Assembly: GCF_000820105.1 (NCBI RefSeq)
Contig: NZ_CDDB01000011.1
Span: forward strand, 1-64,000
Reading direction: 5' to 3'
DNA: 64,000 bases
Source of the DNA: Aeromonas schubertii
Lineage (GTDB): Bacteria > Pseudomonadota > Gammaproteobacteria > Enterobacterales > Aeromonadaceae
A program made the position numbers and the translations under genes. Shown piece after piece: positions 25,116-33,437 of this stretch (positions are counted from its first letter, which is position 1; the number at the start of each line of letters is the position of its first letter). A model generated the notes under the pieces. The model was not told where the DNA came from and did no database searches. It worked only from the letters and a program-made list of their open reading frames with translations.

Positions 25116-26450
25116 ATGGCAAGAAAACCGGTAACGCAGGATCGAGAGATCCCCTCATTGATTTTGCAAGGTGAGGCTTCGATTACCCGCTATGCGGTGA
25201 AATCTCCTCATGGCGGTGGATTAGCCATTGAAGTTAGGGCTGGGAAGAGCAAGCGGTTTGTCTATCGTTATCGGATTGCTGGTACTCAGGCGACAGTTGT
25301 TCTGGGTAATTACCCGGCGTTGTCGTTGGCGCGAGCCAGGCTTGAGCATGCAGAGCTGGCTGCCTTGGTAAAGAAAGGGATAGATCCACGCAAGCATGTA
25401 GCTAGTGAAAAGGCTAAAAATGAAACCGCCCTGACGATGGATGAGTTACTTGGGCGATGGCTCGATGCACAACGTATTGCTCAGGTCGTCAAACCCAAGA
25501 CCCTCCAATGTCATCAGGATCGTTGGAATCGTCATCTCAAGAAGACCCTCGGCAATATTCGTTTAATCGATCTGACTCGTGCACACCTGGCACAAGCGTT
25601 AGAGATAACTCGGCGTGCAACAAAAGACGAAACCCGTAAGGGGTTGGGAACGCTGAACCAGATGTTGGATTATGCGGTGGTTCACTGCCTTATCGAGGCC
25701 AACCCTGCGAGACTGTTGCGGCCCAAGGATTTTGGTGCCAGTGCTGGTTCGCCAAGAGAGAGATGGCTGACAGTCCCCGAATTGCGCAGGCTATGGAAGG
25801 CGATGGATGAGGATCTTGGCAGTGGTGGTAGCTTGGCGGCTGGAGGGCGTGGTGTTTCTCGCCATGCCACTATTTCTCTACCAGCAGCGAATGCGATCAA
25901 GCTATTAATACTGACTGGATGTCGTAGAGGTGAAGTCGCCAATATGCGTTTTTCACATATTAGAGACGATATGTGGACGATCCCTGATACCAAGAATGGG
26001 AGGCCACATTCGGTATTCTTATCTCGACAGGCGAAAGCGTTGATTGATGAACAGGCACTATATGTAAACGGTGACTTTGTTTTTGAATCAGACAGACCTA
26101 AAAGTGATGTTATTGAGCCAATTTTAGTTGACTCGATAACTAGAGCTTTAAGGCGTTTAATTTCTCGTTCACTATCTGATATGGAGCCATTTACCGTACA
26201 TGACTTACGACGTAGTGCTGCAACCAATTGGGCTGAGAGATTAGATGCAGAAGAGAGAGTGATCGAATTATGTTTGAATCATCTCCCACTCAATAAGTTG
26301 GTTAGAACCTATCATCGTTCGCGACATGATGATAAGAAAAAAATGCTATGGCAACGCTGGGGCGAATTGGTTGAACTTGAGATAGCAAATGAGCCGCAAA
26401 AAAATAATAATCATGGGAATGTTATTGAATTCATCAAAAAAGTAAAATAA
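25116..26450 (+). CDS. int: tyrosine-type site-specific integrase (P4/CP4-like)
   Basis: A 444-residue DUF4102/P4-type integrase that inserts the island into tRNA-Arg(CCT). An N-terminal arm-binding region (AVKSPHGGGLAIEVRAGKSK, then FVYRYRIAGTQATVVLGNYP) is followed by a SAM-like core-binding domain (MDELLGRWLDAQRIAQVVKP) and the catalytic domain. Catalytic residues visible are Arg in TGCRRGEVANMR, His-x-x-Arg in VHDLRRSAATNW and the nucleophile Tyr in KLVRTYHRSRH. I chose the ATG at 25116, with a purine-rich GGGGGAGAG ribosome binding site, over an in-frame ATG at 25065 that would read through the arm-site repeats. GC content is lower than the core and drops further towards the 3' end. Confidence 0.93.
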   Translation: MARKPVTQDREIPSLILQGEASITRYAVKSPHGGGLAIEVRAGKSKRFVYRYRIAGTQATVVLGNYPALSLARARLEHAELAALVKKGIDPRKHVASEKAKNETALTMDELLGRWLDAQRIAQVVKPKTLQCHQDRWNRHLKKTLGNIRLIDLTRAHLAQALEITRRATKDETRKGLGTLNQMLDYAVVHCLIEANPARLLRPKDFGASAGSPRERWLTVPELRRLWKAMDEDLGSGGSLAAGGRGVSRHATISLPAANAIKLLILTGCRRGEVANMRFSHIRDDMWTIPDTKNGRPHSVFLSRQAKALIDEQALYVNGDFVFESDRPKSDVIEPILVDSITRALRRLISRSLSDMEPFTVHDLRRSAATNWAERLDAEERVIELCLNHLPLNKLVRTYHRSRHDDKKKMLWQRWGELVELEIANEPQKNNNHGNVIEFIKKVK

Positions 26451-26459
26451 AAAGGCGGA

Positions 26460-27383
26460 CTAGTGTCCGCCTTCTTTTATTTTTTCATATTCTTCTCTAA
26501 TCAGTCTTGTGACTACCTCATTTTTTCTTCTATCTGTGTTTTCACAGATAAAGTCTAGTTTTTTAATAATATCTTCAGATAGCACAATGCTTACCGCCTT
26601 TTTGCCGTTGTTCTTATCACGATATGCCTTTTGTGACCAAGCTGATTTCATTTTTGCTAGCAATAATTCTCTTCTATCTTCAGAGTCGTTGAGTAAGTCG
26701 AAGGTTGTTATTATTCCATTTAAGTGATTTTTTGGATGCCCATTTTCGACAAACCATATCGGATTGCTACCTTTGTAAAGGTAGTTCCAAGCCCACTCTT
26801 TATTGTTTGAGTCTGCCCATTGGACAACATCACGTATCTTACTTACGAATATCCACTTTTCTTTTAAAGTATTAAGTATGGTGTTTTTTATTTTTGGTTC
26901 ATTGTTCAATAAATCAAAAAAACAAATGATAGCTGCTTTCTTTGCTTTACTATCTTTTGGCAGGAGTGGGATTTTATTTATCTCAAAGAGATAGTTGTTA
27001 GTTAAGTTAAGACTTACTCCATTATTGAAAATATCCACTTTATCTATATTAAGATTATAGTATGATGTTGATGGTTTTAAAATTCTAACGCAAGACCAAA
27101 TATAATCGCATAACCTTTCATTTTCTGTATCAATCCAGTCAAAGTTACTTAGTTTAATGCATTCAAAATTGATATAATCAATCAACGTAACCTTGTCAAT
27201 GTTTTGTTCGGCACGGAAAACTTTATATGCCGCGCGGTTTAATATAGCGCTGGCGTTTTTTTGAATTTCTTTTAAAAAGGTATTTTCATCATAAATATGA
27301 TTGAAGTCTACATTCGGAATTATTTTTGATAGATAGTTTACTTGTCTATTTGTAAGGCCAATTGAATTGATTGTTTGAGGCAT
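26460..27383 (-). CDS. AT-rich island protein with C-terminal ribbon-helix-helix-like motif
   Basis: A 307-residue protein of unknown family, very AT-rich compared with its surroundings. The N-terminal 250 residues are polar and helical (LTNRQVNYLSKIIPNVDF, NASAILNRAAYKVFRAEQ), with a LNNEPKIKNTILNTLKEKW-type middle. The last 45 residues (KKAVSIVLSEDIIKKLDFI ... RRKNEVVTRLIREEYEKI) read as a CopG/Arc-like strand-helix-helix, the usual DNA-binding dimer. ATG at 27383 is chosen; a TTG 21 bp upstream is possible. It is convergent with the integrase, with 9 bp between stops. A DNA-binding or plasmid/island-maintenance role is inference. Confidence 0.55.
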   Translation of the reverse strand: MPQTINSIGLTNRQVNYLSKIIPNVDFNHIYDENTFLKEIQKNASAILNRAAYKVFRAEQNIDKVTLIDYINFECIKLSNFDWIDTENERLCDYIWSCVRILKPSTSYYNLNIDKVDIFNNGVSLNLTNNYLFEINKIPLLPKDSKAKKAAIICFFDLLNNEPKIKNTILNTLKEKWIFVSKIRDVVQWADSNNKEWAWNYLYKGSNPIWFVENGHPKNHLNGIITTFDLLNDSEDRRELLLAKMKSAWSQKAYRDKNNGKKAVSIVLSEDIIKKLDFICENTDRRKNEVVTRLIREEYEKIKEGGH

Positions 27384-27865
27384 TTTAGTGTCCACTCTTT
27401 TCAATTACTTAGTAATTTATTGTGTAATTAATGTGTTTTTGTCATGTATCTATGACTGCTTATGGAGTGATTTTCAACTCAATTATGTCACATTTCTGAG
27501 CATGATCACTTAAGTTGGATGTTCTATCTATGCTGGATTTATGTTGTTTAAGGCTCAATGCTACATAAAGTGCTTATGGCTTTGTGCTGCAGTCATTGTG
27601 TCTACCTGGAACAAGATTGCATCACTCATCCGCTTGACCTTGTAACAGTAATGAAGGGGTTGAGCTGTTATCTAGATATCCATTTTGAATAATAAAGCGT
27701 TACTCTTATGTATGACCATAAATGTCATATGCAGTACAAGTAATGCTTTTATGTATGTTGCAGGACTTATAGTGCGGTGTGTCCTGTAGTTGTTTTTGCT
27801 GGTGCTCTGATGAGGCATGTTTTTTACATGTGGACATTCTCCTATGGACGACAAAGGAGCTCATC
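27384..27865. other. 482-bp AT-rich region without a clear gene
   Basis: A gap between the divergent RHH-like gene and alpA. It is strongly AT-rich, with scattered short open frames that lack ribosome binding sites and family resemblance. It probably holds the promoters of both flanking genes; I see no RNA gene or clear operator. Confidence 0.5.
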
Positions 27866-28042
27866 ATGAAACTACTTAAGTTGAAAGATGTCATGGCAAT
27901 GACATCACTCTCTAAGGCATCTGTTTACCGTCAGATGAATGACGGGAAATTTCCAGCATCAGTCAAGATCGGCCCAAGATCTGTTGCTTGGGTTAGCTCT
28001 GAAATAGAGTCATGGATTGAAGAGAAAATAAATCTTCGCTAG
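27866..28042 (+). CDS. alpA: AlpA-family excisionase/regulator
   Basis: A 58-residue protein matching the AlpA/phage-excisionase family: MKLLKLKDVMAMTSLSKASVYRQM is a MerR-like helix-turn-helix, followed by GKFPASVKIGPRSVAWVSSEIESWI. AlpA proteins in CP4-57 and P4-like elements activate excision by promoting integrase or excision functions. The ATG at 27866 is preceded by AAAGGAGCTC, a strong ribosome binding site. It lies 1.4 kb from the integrase end, the normal arrangement in such islands. Confidence 0.88.
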   Translation: MKLLKLKDVMAMTSLSKASVYRQMNDGKFPASVKIGPRSVAWVSSEIESWIEEKINLR

Positions 28043-28430
28043 GGGTAATTTCTGACGAGCAATTGAAATGAATTGGCTCGTTGCTCAGGCTAGAAGTCTG
28101 GTCCTATCAGGGATTAGAGTTATTTAGCTGGTTTGACATTCAATGCTTTGATGTCGGCAATAGTAATATATAAATAAAGAGTGTAAATAAGGAGTGAAAA
28201 TAAACACTAAATAAAATTGCATACACAGTATGTATATCGGCAGTGCAGATATGTGGATGTCATAACCATCAGCATACCGAAATTCATAACCCATCATATC
28301 GCTAAGTTGATAGCACCGTTTCAAACCCTCAATGAAAGTGTGCTAGTGCACACTCGCAAACAGCCACCTTAATTCTAATACCGGCATACATTCTCAGAAT
28401 GTAGCCCTTCTTCTATCTATGGAGTTTAAT
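28043..28430. other. 388-bp non-coding stretch after alpA
   Basis: AT-rich and mostly featureless. A weak imperfect hairpin at 28055-28081 (arms ACGAGCAATT/AATTGGCTCGT with one bulge) follows alpA and may be a transcript end. No convincing gene, RNA or operator was seen in the rest. Confidence 0.4.
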
Positions 28431-29099
28431 ATGTTTAACACTCTTAATGAATATCGAGTGGCGGCTGAACGCCACTATCAGAATAGTGGGTATACTTTCG
28501 ATAAGGATAACCTCAGTAAAATTGTTGCTGTGATGAATCATGCTTTTGCTCAATACTCTAGGGTATTTGCTTTTAGAGTTGACCTTCGCTTCCCTGATAA
28601 TTTGTTTACCAGGATGCTATCAGAAGGTAGTTCACGTTATCATGGCGCTGTGTTGAAAGCATTCTTTGCGGAGCTTGAAAAACTGTTTGTTCTGGATCAG
28701 CTGTCCCAAGCTACAAATGGGAAAAGGGTTCGCAAAACAGAAATCAGATATGTTTGGGCGAGGGAGCAAACAGCAGAGGCTGTCGTTCCTCACTATCACT
28801 TGATGTTTTTCTTAAATGGGGATGCCTATTGCTCTCTGGGGAGATTTAAGTCTGAGAATATGAATCTGGCAAACAAGCTTAGAGTGGCTTGGCATCGAGC
28901 TGTCTTTGAGGCGGATGTATCAATTGATTTTTGCAGGAGGCGAGGGTTAGTTGAACTTTCAGAGAAGGGACAGCACGAAGTTTTTTCAGGTGATCCTGTG
29001 GCTATAAAAAAAGTGCTACTCCATGCGGCCTACCTTGCCAAAAAGGAATCGAAGCGCCGTGGAGAGGGATATCAGTGTTTCGGGGGGAGTAACCTTTGA
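28431..29099 (+). CDS. YagK/YfjJ (inovirus Gp2-like) domain protein
   Basis: A 222-residue protein resembling the C-terminal domain of YagK/YfjJ, inovirus-type Gp2 or DUF3296 proteins: VFAFRVDLRFPDN near residue 45, ETAEAVVPHYHLMFFLNGD-type text near residue 120 with an HYH pair, and CRRRGLVELSEKG later. The HxH and the surrounding strands recall HUH/rolling-circle initiator folds, but I do not see a clear nucleophile Tyr. Such genes sit next to alpA in CP4-57 and related islands. The ATG at 28431 has a GGAG ribosome binding site 6 nt upstream, better than the in-frame ATG at 28419. Confidence 0.75.
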   Translation: MFNTLNEYRVAAERHYQNSGYTFDKDNLSKIVAVMNHAFAQYSRVFAFRVDLRFPDNLFTRMLSEGSSRYHGAVLKAFFAELEKLFVLDQLSQATNGKRVRKTEIRYVWAREQTAEAVVPHYHLMFFLNGDAYCSLGRFKSENMNLANKLRVAWHRAVFEADVSIDFCRRRGLVELSEKGQHEVFSGDPVAIKKVLLHAAYLAKKESKRRGEGYQCFGGSNL

Positions 29100-29222
29100 A
29101 GGCTTATTGGTGTTGATAAAAAGACTTTTACTGCAGTTTTAGATGGCATCTGATCTGGGAGTTTCTGCTCCCGGATCTGTTAAGCTAACCCTCATTTGTT
29201 ATCGCATCAGTTGGAGTAACCC

Positions 29223-30245
29223 ATGGCAGCCTATTCCCCTCCCTTCACCCTGACCCACGCCATGTTGAGTCGAGTGGCGGAGATCGCCGAGTTGGTGGGG
29301 CAGTGGCGGTTTACTCAGAGCTCTCAGGTGCCGATGCTGCGTCGAGAGAACCGGATCCGCACCATCCAAGCCTCGCTAGCTATTGAGCACAATACTCTGA
29401 GTGTTGAGCAGGTGACGGCAGTGATTGAGGGGAAGATGGTGCTTGGGCTTCCACGGGAAATCCAAGAGGTTCGTAATGCATTTGCGGCCTATGAAGCAAT
29501 GCCTGATTGGGATCCGGCTTCAGCGGAAGACTTACTTGGTGCTCATGGACTCCTGATGCGTGGACTCTGTGATGATGCGGGTCACTGGCGTAGCGGTGGC
29601 GTAGGTATCTATCGAGGCGAGCAGTTAGTGCATATGGCTCCCCCTGCGAACCAGGTCCCTCGTCTAATGGGACAGCTATTGACTTGGCTGGCTGAGACCG
29701 AGGCTCATCCGCTGATCGCTTCCTGTGCCTTGCATTATGAGTTGGAGTTTATTCATCCCTTTGCGGATGGAAATGGTCGGATGGGACGTTTATGGCAGAC
29801 GGTGATATTGAGTCGCTGGCAGCCAGTAATGGCCTTCTTACCAGTGGAGACGGTGATCAAAGCTCGGCAAGATCACTACTATCAGCAGCTAAGTCAGGCT
29901 GATAGTCGCAGTGATTGTACCGATTTCATCCTCTTTTTGCTGGAAGCGCTGCGCGATGCGCTGACCCAAGCGATTGCGATTCAACCAACAGCAGTATCAC
30001 CTCATCAGGAAAAAATGCGGGTAGAAATGAAGGTTGAAACGCAGGTAGAAAAACGGGTGAAAACACCGCAGGCTATCTTGGCGGAATTGGCGGCTGAGCC
30101 GACCATAACTCTCAAGCAAGTTGCAGAGCGGATTGGCAAGTCGACCAGTACAGTGGAGAGAGCTGTGGCCGTGCTGGTCAAAGACGGACGATTACGCTTT
30201 GTTGGACCGCGTAAGAGCGGACGTTGGGAGGTTACTGGATCCTGA
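29223..30245 (+). CDS. Fic-domain protein with C-terminal winged helix
   Basis: A 340-residue protein. Residues about 30-270 hold a Fic fold with the catalytic motif IHPFADGNGRMGRLW (HxFx[D/E]GNGRxxR, complete), so it should transfer AMP or another nucleotide monophosphate to a target hydroxyl. Upstream, SLAIEHNTLSVEQV matches the class II self-inhibitory helix ([ST]xxxE[GN]-like, here E-H-N). A charged linker (KMRVEMKVETQVEKRVKTP) leads to a C-terminal HTH (LKQVAERIGKSTSTVERAVAVL) as in Fic regulators that bind DNA or a partner. Target unknown. It is a single gene on the plus strand, and it may be autoinhibited until triggered. Confidence 0.88.
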   Translation: MAAYSPPFTLTHAMLSRVAEIAELVGQWRFTQSSQVPMLRRENRIRTIQASLAIEHNTLSVEQVTAVIEGKMVLGLPREIQEVRNAFAAYEAMPDWDPASAEDLLGAHGLLMRGLCDDAGHWRSGGVGIYRGEQLVHMAPPANQVPRLMGQLLTWLAETEAHPLIASCALHYELEFIHPFADGNGRMGRLWQTVILSRWQPVMAFLPVETVIKARQDHYYQQLSQADSRSDCTDFILFLLEALRDALTQAIAIQPTAVSPHQEKMRVEMKVETQVEKRVKTPQAILAELAAEPTITLKQVAERIGKSTSTVERAVAVLVKDGRLRFVGPRKSGRWEVTGS

Positions 30246-30283
30246 CGTGTAATCATCTAGCCTCGCAGCTAACCGACTCAGGG

Positions 30284-31546
30284 CTACCTCGCCACCGGCA
30301 GGTCCTCCCAGCGGGTGGTGTAGCAGGGGCTCAGGTGCTCTTGTCGCATCATCCACTCAGGCGACCCCGTACCTTGGCTGGCAAAGCCTACGCGCCCCAA
30401 TCCCTTGGCTTTGATCTGGTCCATCACTGCCATCAGCGCATCTGATTGAGCGGAGGACGGGGCAAACAGATCGGCCTGTTGCTGCCCCTTGGGGGTGAAC
30501 TCACTCAGCATGATGCCCCCCTTCTGATAGCGGTAACCGTCGCGCCAAATCTGCGGTAGCAGCACGTTCACTTGCTGCAGCAGCAACCGGGTATCATCGC
30601 TAGGGCAGACCAGCCGGACGCCAGCCTGCTCACTGTAGTAAGGCGCTCGTTCGTCAAAGGGGCTGGTTCGCACGAACAGGTGCACCCGCTGGCAACACAT
30701 CCCCTCGGCCCGCAGCTTCTCGGCTGCGCGAGCCATAAAGCCTGACAACGCTTGAGCCATTTCTCCACGGCCAGTCACGCGCTCACCAAAGGAACGGCTC
30801 GAGAGGATCTGCAACTTCGCCGCGGGTTCAACGGTCAGCTCTGCGCAAGGCAGGCCACGCAGCTCCTGTACGATCCGCTCGACCACCACGCCGTATTGGG
30901 CGCGTAACCCTTTGGCGTCGCTAGCCACCAGGTCAGCAACGGTGTTGATGCCTTGTGCCACCAACTTGGCCCCCAAGCGCAGTCCTATTCCCCACACCTC
31001 GTCCACCGGGGTGATAGCCATCAGCCGGGCACGGCGCAGCTCGTCACGCAAGTCCACAACGCCGCCCGTGGCAGGCCACTTTTTGGCTGCATAGTTGGCC
31101 AGCTTGGCGAGGGTCTTGGTGGGGCCAATCCCGACTCCTACCGTTAGGCCGGTCCACTGCCACACTCGCTGCCGGATCTGTTGTCCATAGGCTGTCAGGT
31201 CCCCGGCAAACGACTCCGACAACGCCATGAACGCTTCATCGATGGAGTAGACCTCAAGCTCAGGGGCCATGGTCTCCAACGTGCTCATCACCCTGCCAGA
31301 CATATCGCCGTAGAGCGCGTAGTTGGAGCTGAATGCCACACCGCCATGCGCCTCGAACTGCTCGCGGATCTTGAAGTAGGGCCCGGCCATCTTGATACCC
31401 ATCGCCTTGGCTTCGGGGCTGCGCGACACCACGCATCCATCGTTGTTGGAGAGCACCACGATCGGGCGGCCACGCAGCTCAGGGCGAAACAGCCGCTCAC
31501 AGCTGGCGTAGAAGTTGTTTACATCAACGAGCGCTATAGCCATCAC
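30284..31546 (-). CDS. umuC: Y-family DNA polymerase V subunit UmuC
   Basis: A 420-residue translesion polymerase catalytic subunit. The N-terminal palm/finger motifs are ALVDVNNFYASCERLFRP, GRPIVVLSNNDGCVVSRS, and EVYSIDEAFM with the catalytic Asp-Glu; a helix-hairpin-helix (VWGIGLRLGAKLVAQGI) and the C-terminal little finger follow. The length matches E. coli UmuC (422 aa). It overlaps umuD by about 20 bp, so the pair is one operon under the LexA box upstream. It gives the island a mutagenic SOS bypass function. Confidence 0.93.
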   Translation of the reverse strand: MMAIALVDVNNFYASCERLFRPELRGRPIVVLSNNDGCVVSRSPEAKAMGIKMAGPYFKIREQFEAHGGVAFSSNYALYGDMSGRVMSTLETMAPELEVYSIDEAFMALSESFAGDLTAYGQQIRQRVWQWTGLTVGVGIGPTKTLAKLANYAAKKWPATGGVVDLRDELRRARLMAITPVDEVWGIGLRLGAKLVAQGINTVADLVASDAKGLRAQYGVVVERIVQELRGLPCAELTVEPAAKLQILSSRSFGERVTGRGEMAQALSGFMARAAEKLRAEGMCCQRVHLFVRTSPFDERAPYYSEQAGVRLVCPSDDTRLLLQQVNVLLPQIWRDGYRYQKGGIMLSEFTPKGQQQADLFAPSSAQSDALMAVMDQIKAKGLGRVGFASQGTGSPEWMMRQEHLSPCYTTRWEDLPVAR

Positions 31547-31967
31547 GCTGCCTCAGATTGCCAATCACATGGGTGACCACTCCGAACAACTCCAGGGAGA
31601 GGCTCATACAAGGGTCGACAGGCGCGAACGCCGGATTGGCTGGCAACAGCCGCAACCTCGGCTTGAGCTGCAAGGTCTTTACCGTGAAGCCGCCATCGAG
31701 TAGTGCAATCACCACATCACCATGGCGCGGGGTGAGGCTCTTATCGACCACCAGCAAGTCACCGGGAAAGATGCCGACCCCGGTCATGCTCTCCCCCTCG
31801 GCACGCAGATAGAAGGTTGCTGCAGGGTGGGCCACGCAGTGGGTGTTGAGGTCCAACTTCCCTTCCAGATAGTCGCTGGCTGGGCTGGGAAAGCCGCAAG
31901 AGGCGCGGTGCAAGAACAGCGGGATGGTCACCTCGGCGGGTGATGGGTCTGGGGTTAACAACTTCAT
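31524..31967 (-). CDS. umuD: SOS mutagenesis protein UmuD (LexA-like autoprotease)
   Basis: A 147-residue S24-family protein. The cleavage site is Cys-Gly in ASCGFPSP near residue 24, the catalytic Ser is in AEGESMTGVGIFPGD and the general base Lys in GGFTVKTLQL, as in UmuD, which self-cleaves on RecA filaments to form Pol V with UmuC. The start ATG at 31967 follows the SOS promoter. A longer reading into the minus strand upstream crosses that promoter and is rejected. Confidence 0.93.
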   Translation of the reverse strand: MKLLTPDPSPAEVTIPLFLHRASCGFPSPASDYLEGKLDLNTHCVAHPAATFYLRAEGESMTGVGIFPGDLLVVDKSLTPRHGDVVIALLDGGFTVKTLQLKPRLRLLPANPAFAPVDPCMSLSLELFGVVTHVIGNLRQRDGYSAR

Positions 31968-31978
31968 GGTAATAACGC

Positions 31979-32002
31979 CTGTATTTATATACAGGTATTA
32001 TA
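31979..32002 (-). promoter_or_regulatory. SOS promoter with LexA box for umuDC
   Basis: On the minus strand a perfect TATAAT -10 (31997-32002) is followed immediately by CTGTATATAAATACAG (31979-31994), a consensus CTG-N10-CAG LexA operator overlapping the start of transcription, 12 bp before the umuD start. This should make umuDC DNA-damage inducible. Confidence 0.85.
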
Positions 32003-32083
32003 GCGCACCACCTTTGAACCAGCGCAAGTCCCGCATGCCAGTGATGGCGTACCATGGTGCCAACAAATAACAAAGAGGTCAGT

Positions 32084-32272
32084 ATGAGTCACAATCTGTG
32101 TGCCCTACCGAAAGAGCAGCAAGAACGGGTCGAAGTCGAGAAGGCCGCCGCGTATGCGGTATGGAAAGAGCGCAACGGTCACTTGGCCAGCGCAGAAAGC
32201 GAAGCAAGCCAGCATAAGGGTGAGTTGGGCAGCTACTTTCTTGAGCAAGTAAGTAGGTACAAACGGGGCTAG
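32084..32272 (+). CDS. small Glu/Ala-rich island protein, 62 aa
   Basis: A 62-residue protein (MSHNLCALPKEQQERVEVEK, then a helical AAAYAVWKERNGHLASAESEA stretch). The ATG at 32084 has a good AAAGAGG ribosome binding site. No family or motif recognised; the charged amphipathic pattern suggests a coiled-coil or nucleic-acid-associated protein. It is divergent from umuD, so its promoter may overlap the SOS promoter region. Confidence 0.5.
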   Translation: MSHNLCALPKEQQERVEVEKAAAYAVWKERNGHLASAESEASQHKGELGSYFLEQVSRYKRG

Positions 32273-32316
32273 CCTTCCTGTAGCCATGTTTTTATTCTGG
32301 GAATACCCTAAGTACC

Positions 32317-33234
32317 TTAACTCTCGCGCAAATCCGGGCGTCGGAGCTTGAAGATGCAGCCCTTGGCTACCAACTCGTCCCGGTTTGCCAGCACCAGCGG
32401 GTAGAGCAGCGGATGCTGTTCGTGATCGCCGTTATAGCTCACCTGCATGCGCTCCAGCGCGTAATGCATCAAAGGGATGCGCTGATTGAGCAGCAGCTTG
32501 CCATCCGGCATGGCATAGTCACTGGCAATGATGGCCTGTTGTCCTGCGCTGAGGGTTGGGTTGGGTATGACCACCGCAGTGACCTGAGTGCTCCACTCAA
32601 GATCCTGATCCCGGCCGTGAGGGGAGGTATCCAGTAGCTCAGGTTCCCCACGAAAGCGGCTCATCACAAAATCCAGATACACCCCTTTTTTCTCGCAGTA
32701 AGCGCGAACGTGCCAGCGGATCCCGTCATAGACCAGGGTATGGGGCACGATATTGCGGCCGCTCTGCTCCTCTGAGCTGAGGGATACGTAATCGACATCG
32801 ACCCGCAACTGACCGCGAGCCGCTTGCACCAGACCCCGCACAATCTTGGGGTCGATATGGCGGTTGGGTACCTCCAAGATCTCGATATGGCCGTAGCGCA
32901 AATCCATCAGCGGCAGGGTCAACAGCTCCGCTTCATGTTGGCGTTGGTGCTGTTTTTCACGATGTAACAACATCAGGTACTCATCTACTTTTCCTTCACT
33001 AAAGCGGGGCACAAATTGCGCGGTAGGTTTGTACCCTTTCAGGCGTCGGTCATAGACCAGCCCTTCTGGTGAGTAGTAGGTCAGGTAGTGATTGATATCC
33101 CGTGATGCTTGCTGGCGGCCGATATTGAAGGCGGTCATCAAATGATTGGTGGTCAGCCGCCCCTCCCACTGCAACACGATCTCCAGCAGACGAAAGCGCA
33201 TGGTCTGATCCCAGGTGAGCTCTTTGGGGGTCAT
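32317..33234 (-). CDS. brxR: WYL-domain transcription regulator, BrxR-like
   Basis: A 305-residue protein with an N-terminal winged helix-turn-helix (TWDQTMRFRLLEIVLQWEG, NIGRQQASRDINHYLTYY), a central WYL domain (RGQLRVDVDYVSLSSEEQ, RWHVRAYCEKKGVYLDFVMSR) and a C-terminal dimerisation-type extension. This matches BrxR, the autorepressing regulator found upstream of BREX loci in other bacteria. The ATG at 33234 has GGAG 8 nt upstream; a 23-residue N-terminal extension to 33303 would run into the operator repeats and is less likely. It is divergent from the glycohydrolase gene that starts the BREX-associated block. Confidence 0.82.
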   Translation of the reverse strand: MTPKELTWDQTMRFRLLEIVLQWEGRLTTNHLMTAFNIGRQQASRDINHYLTYYSPEGLVYDRRLKGYKPTAQFVPRFSEGKVDEYLMLLHREKQHQRQHEAELLTLPLMDLRYGHIEILEVPNRHIDPKIVRGLVQAARGQLRVDVDYVSLSSEEQSGRNIVPHTLVYDGIRWHVRAYCEKKGVYLDFVMSRFRGEPELLDTSPHGRDQDLEWSTQVTAVVIPNPTLSAGQQAIIASDYAMPDGKLLLNQRIPLMHYALERMQVSYNGDHEQHPLLYPLVLANRDELVAKGCIFKLRRPDLRES

Positions 33235-33252
33235 ATGTGCTCCAAAATGCGA

Positions 33253-33298
33253 CATGTGTATGTAGCCAGTATTTTCATGTGTATTTAGACTACACATA
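33253..33298. promoter_or_regulatory. candidate BrxR operator in the divergent promoter
   Basis: Two direct copies of CATGTGTA (33253-33260 and 33276-33283, 23 bp apart). The second forms an inverted repeat with TACACATA at 33291-33298 (7-nt spacer, arms ATGTGTA/TACACAT). It lies just upstream of the regulator's start, on the side facing the glycohydrolase gene, so it is placed to repress both directions. No promoter elements were scored confidently within it. Confidence 0.55.
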
Positions 33299-33437
33299 CT
33301 CATTCTACTTGATCAGTCAATCAGCAGGGTAATGGGGGGCTTTCCTTCACTGGACAATTTTCCACATCATTGGCTCGCAACAGTCTCAGTCTTGCCAGAG
33401 CATTGGTGCCTCTCTCTCTTCCATGGAAATTACACGT

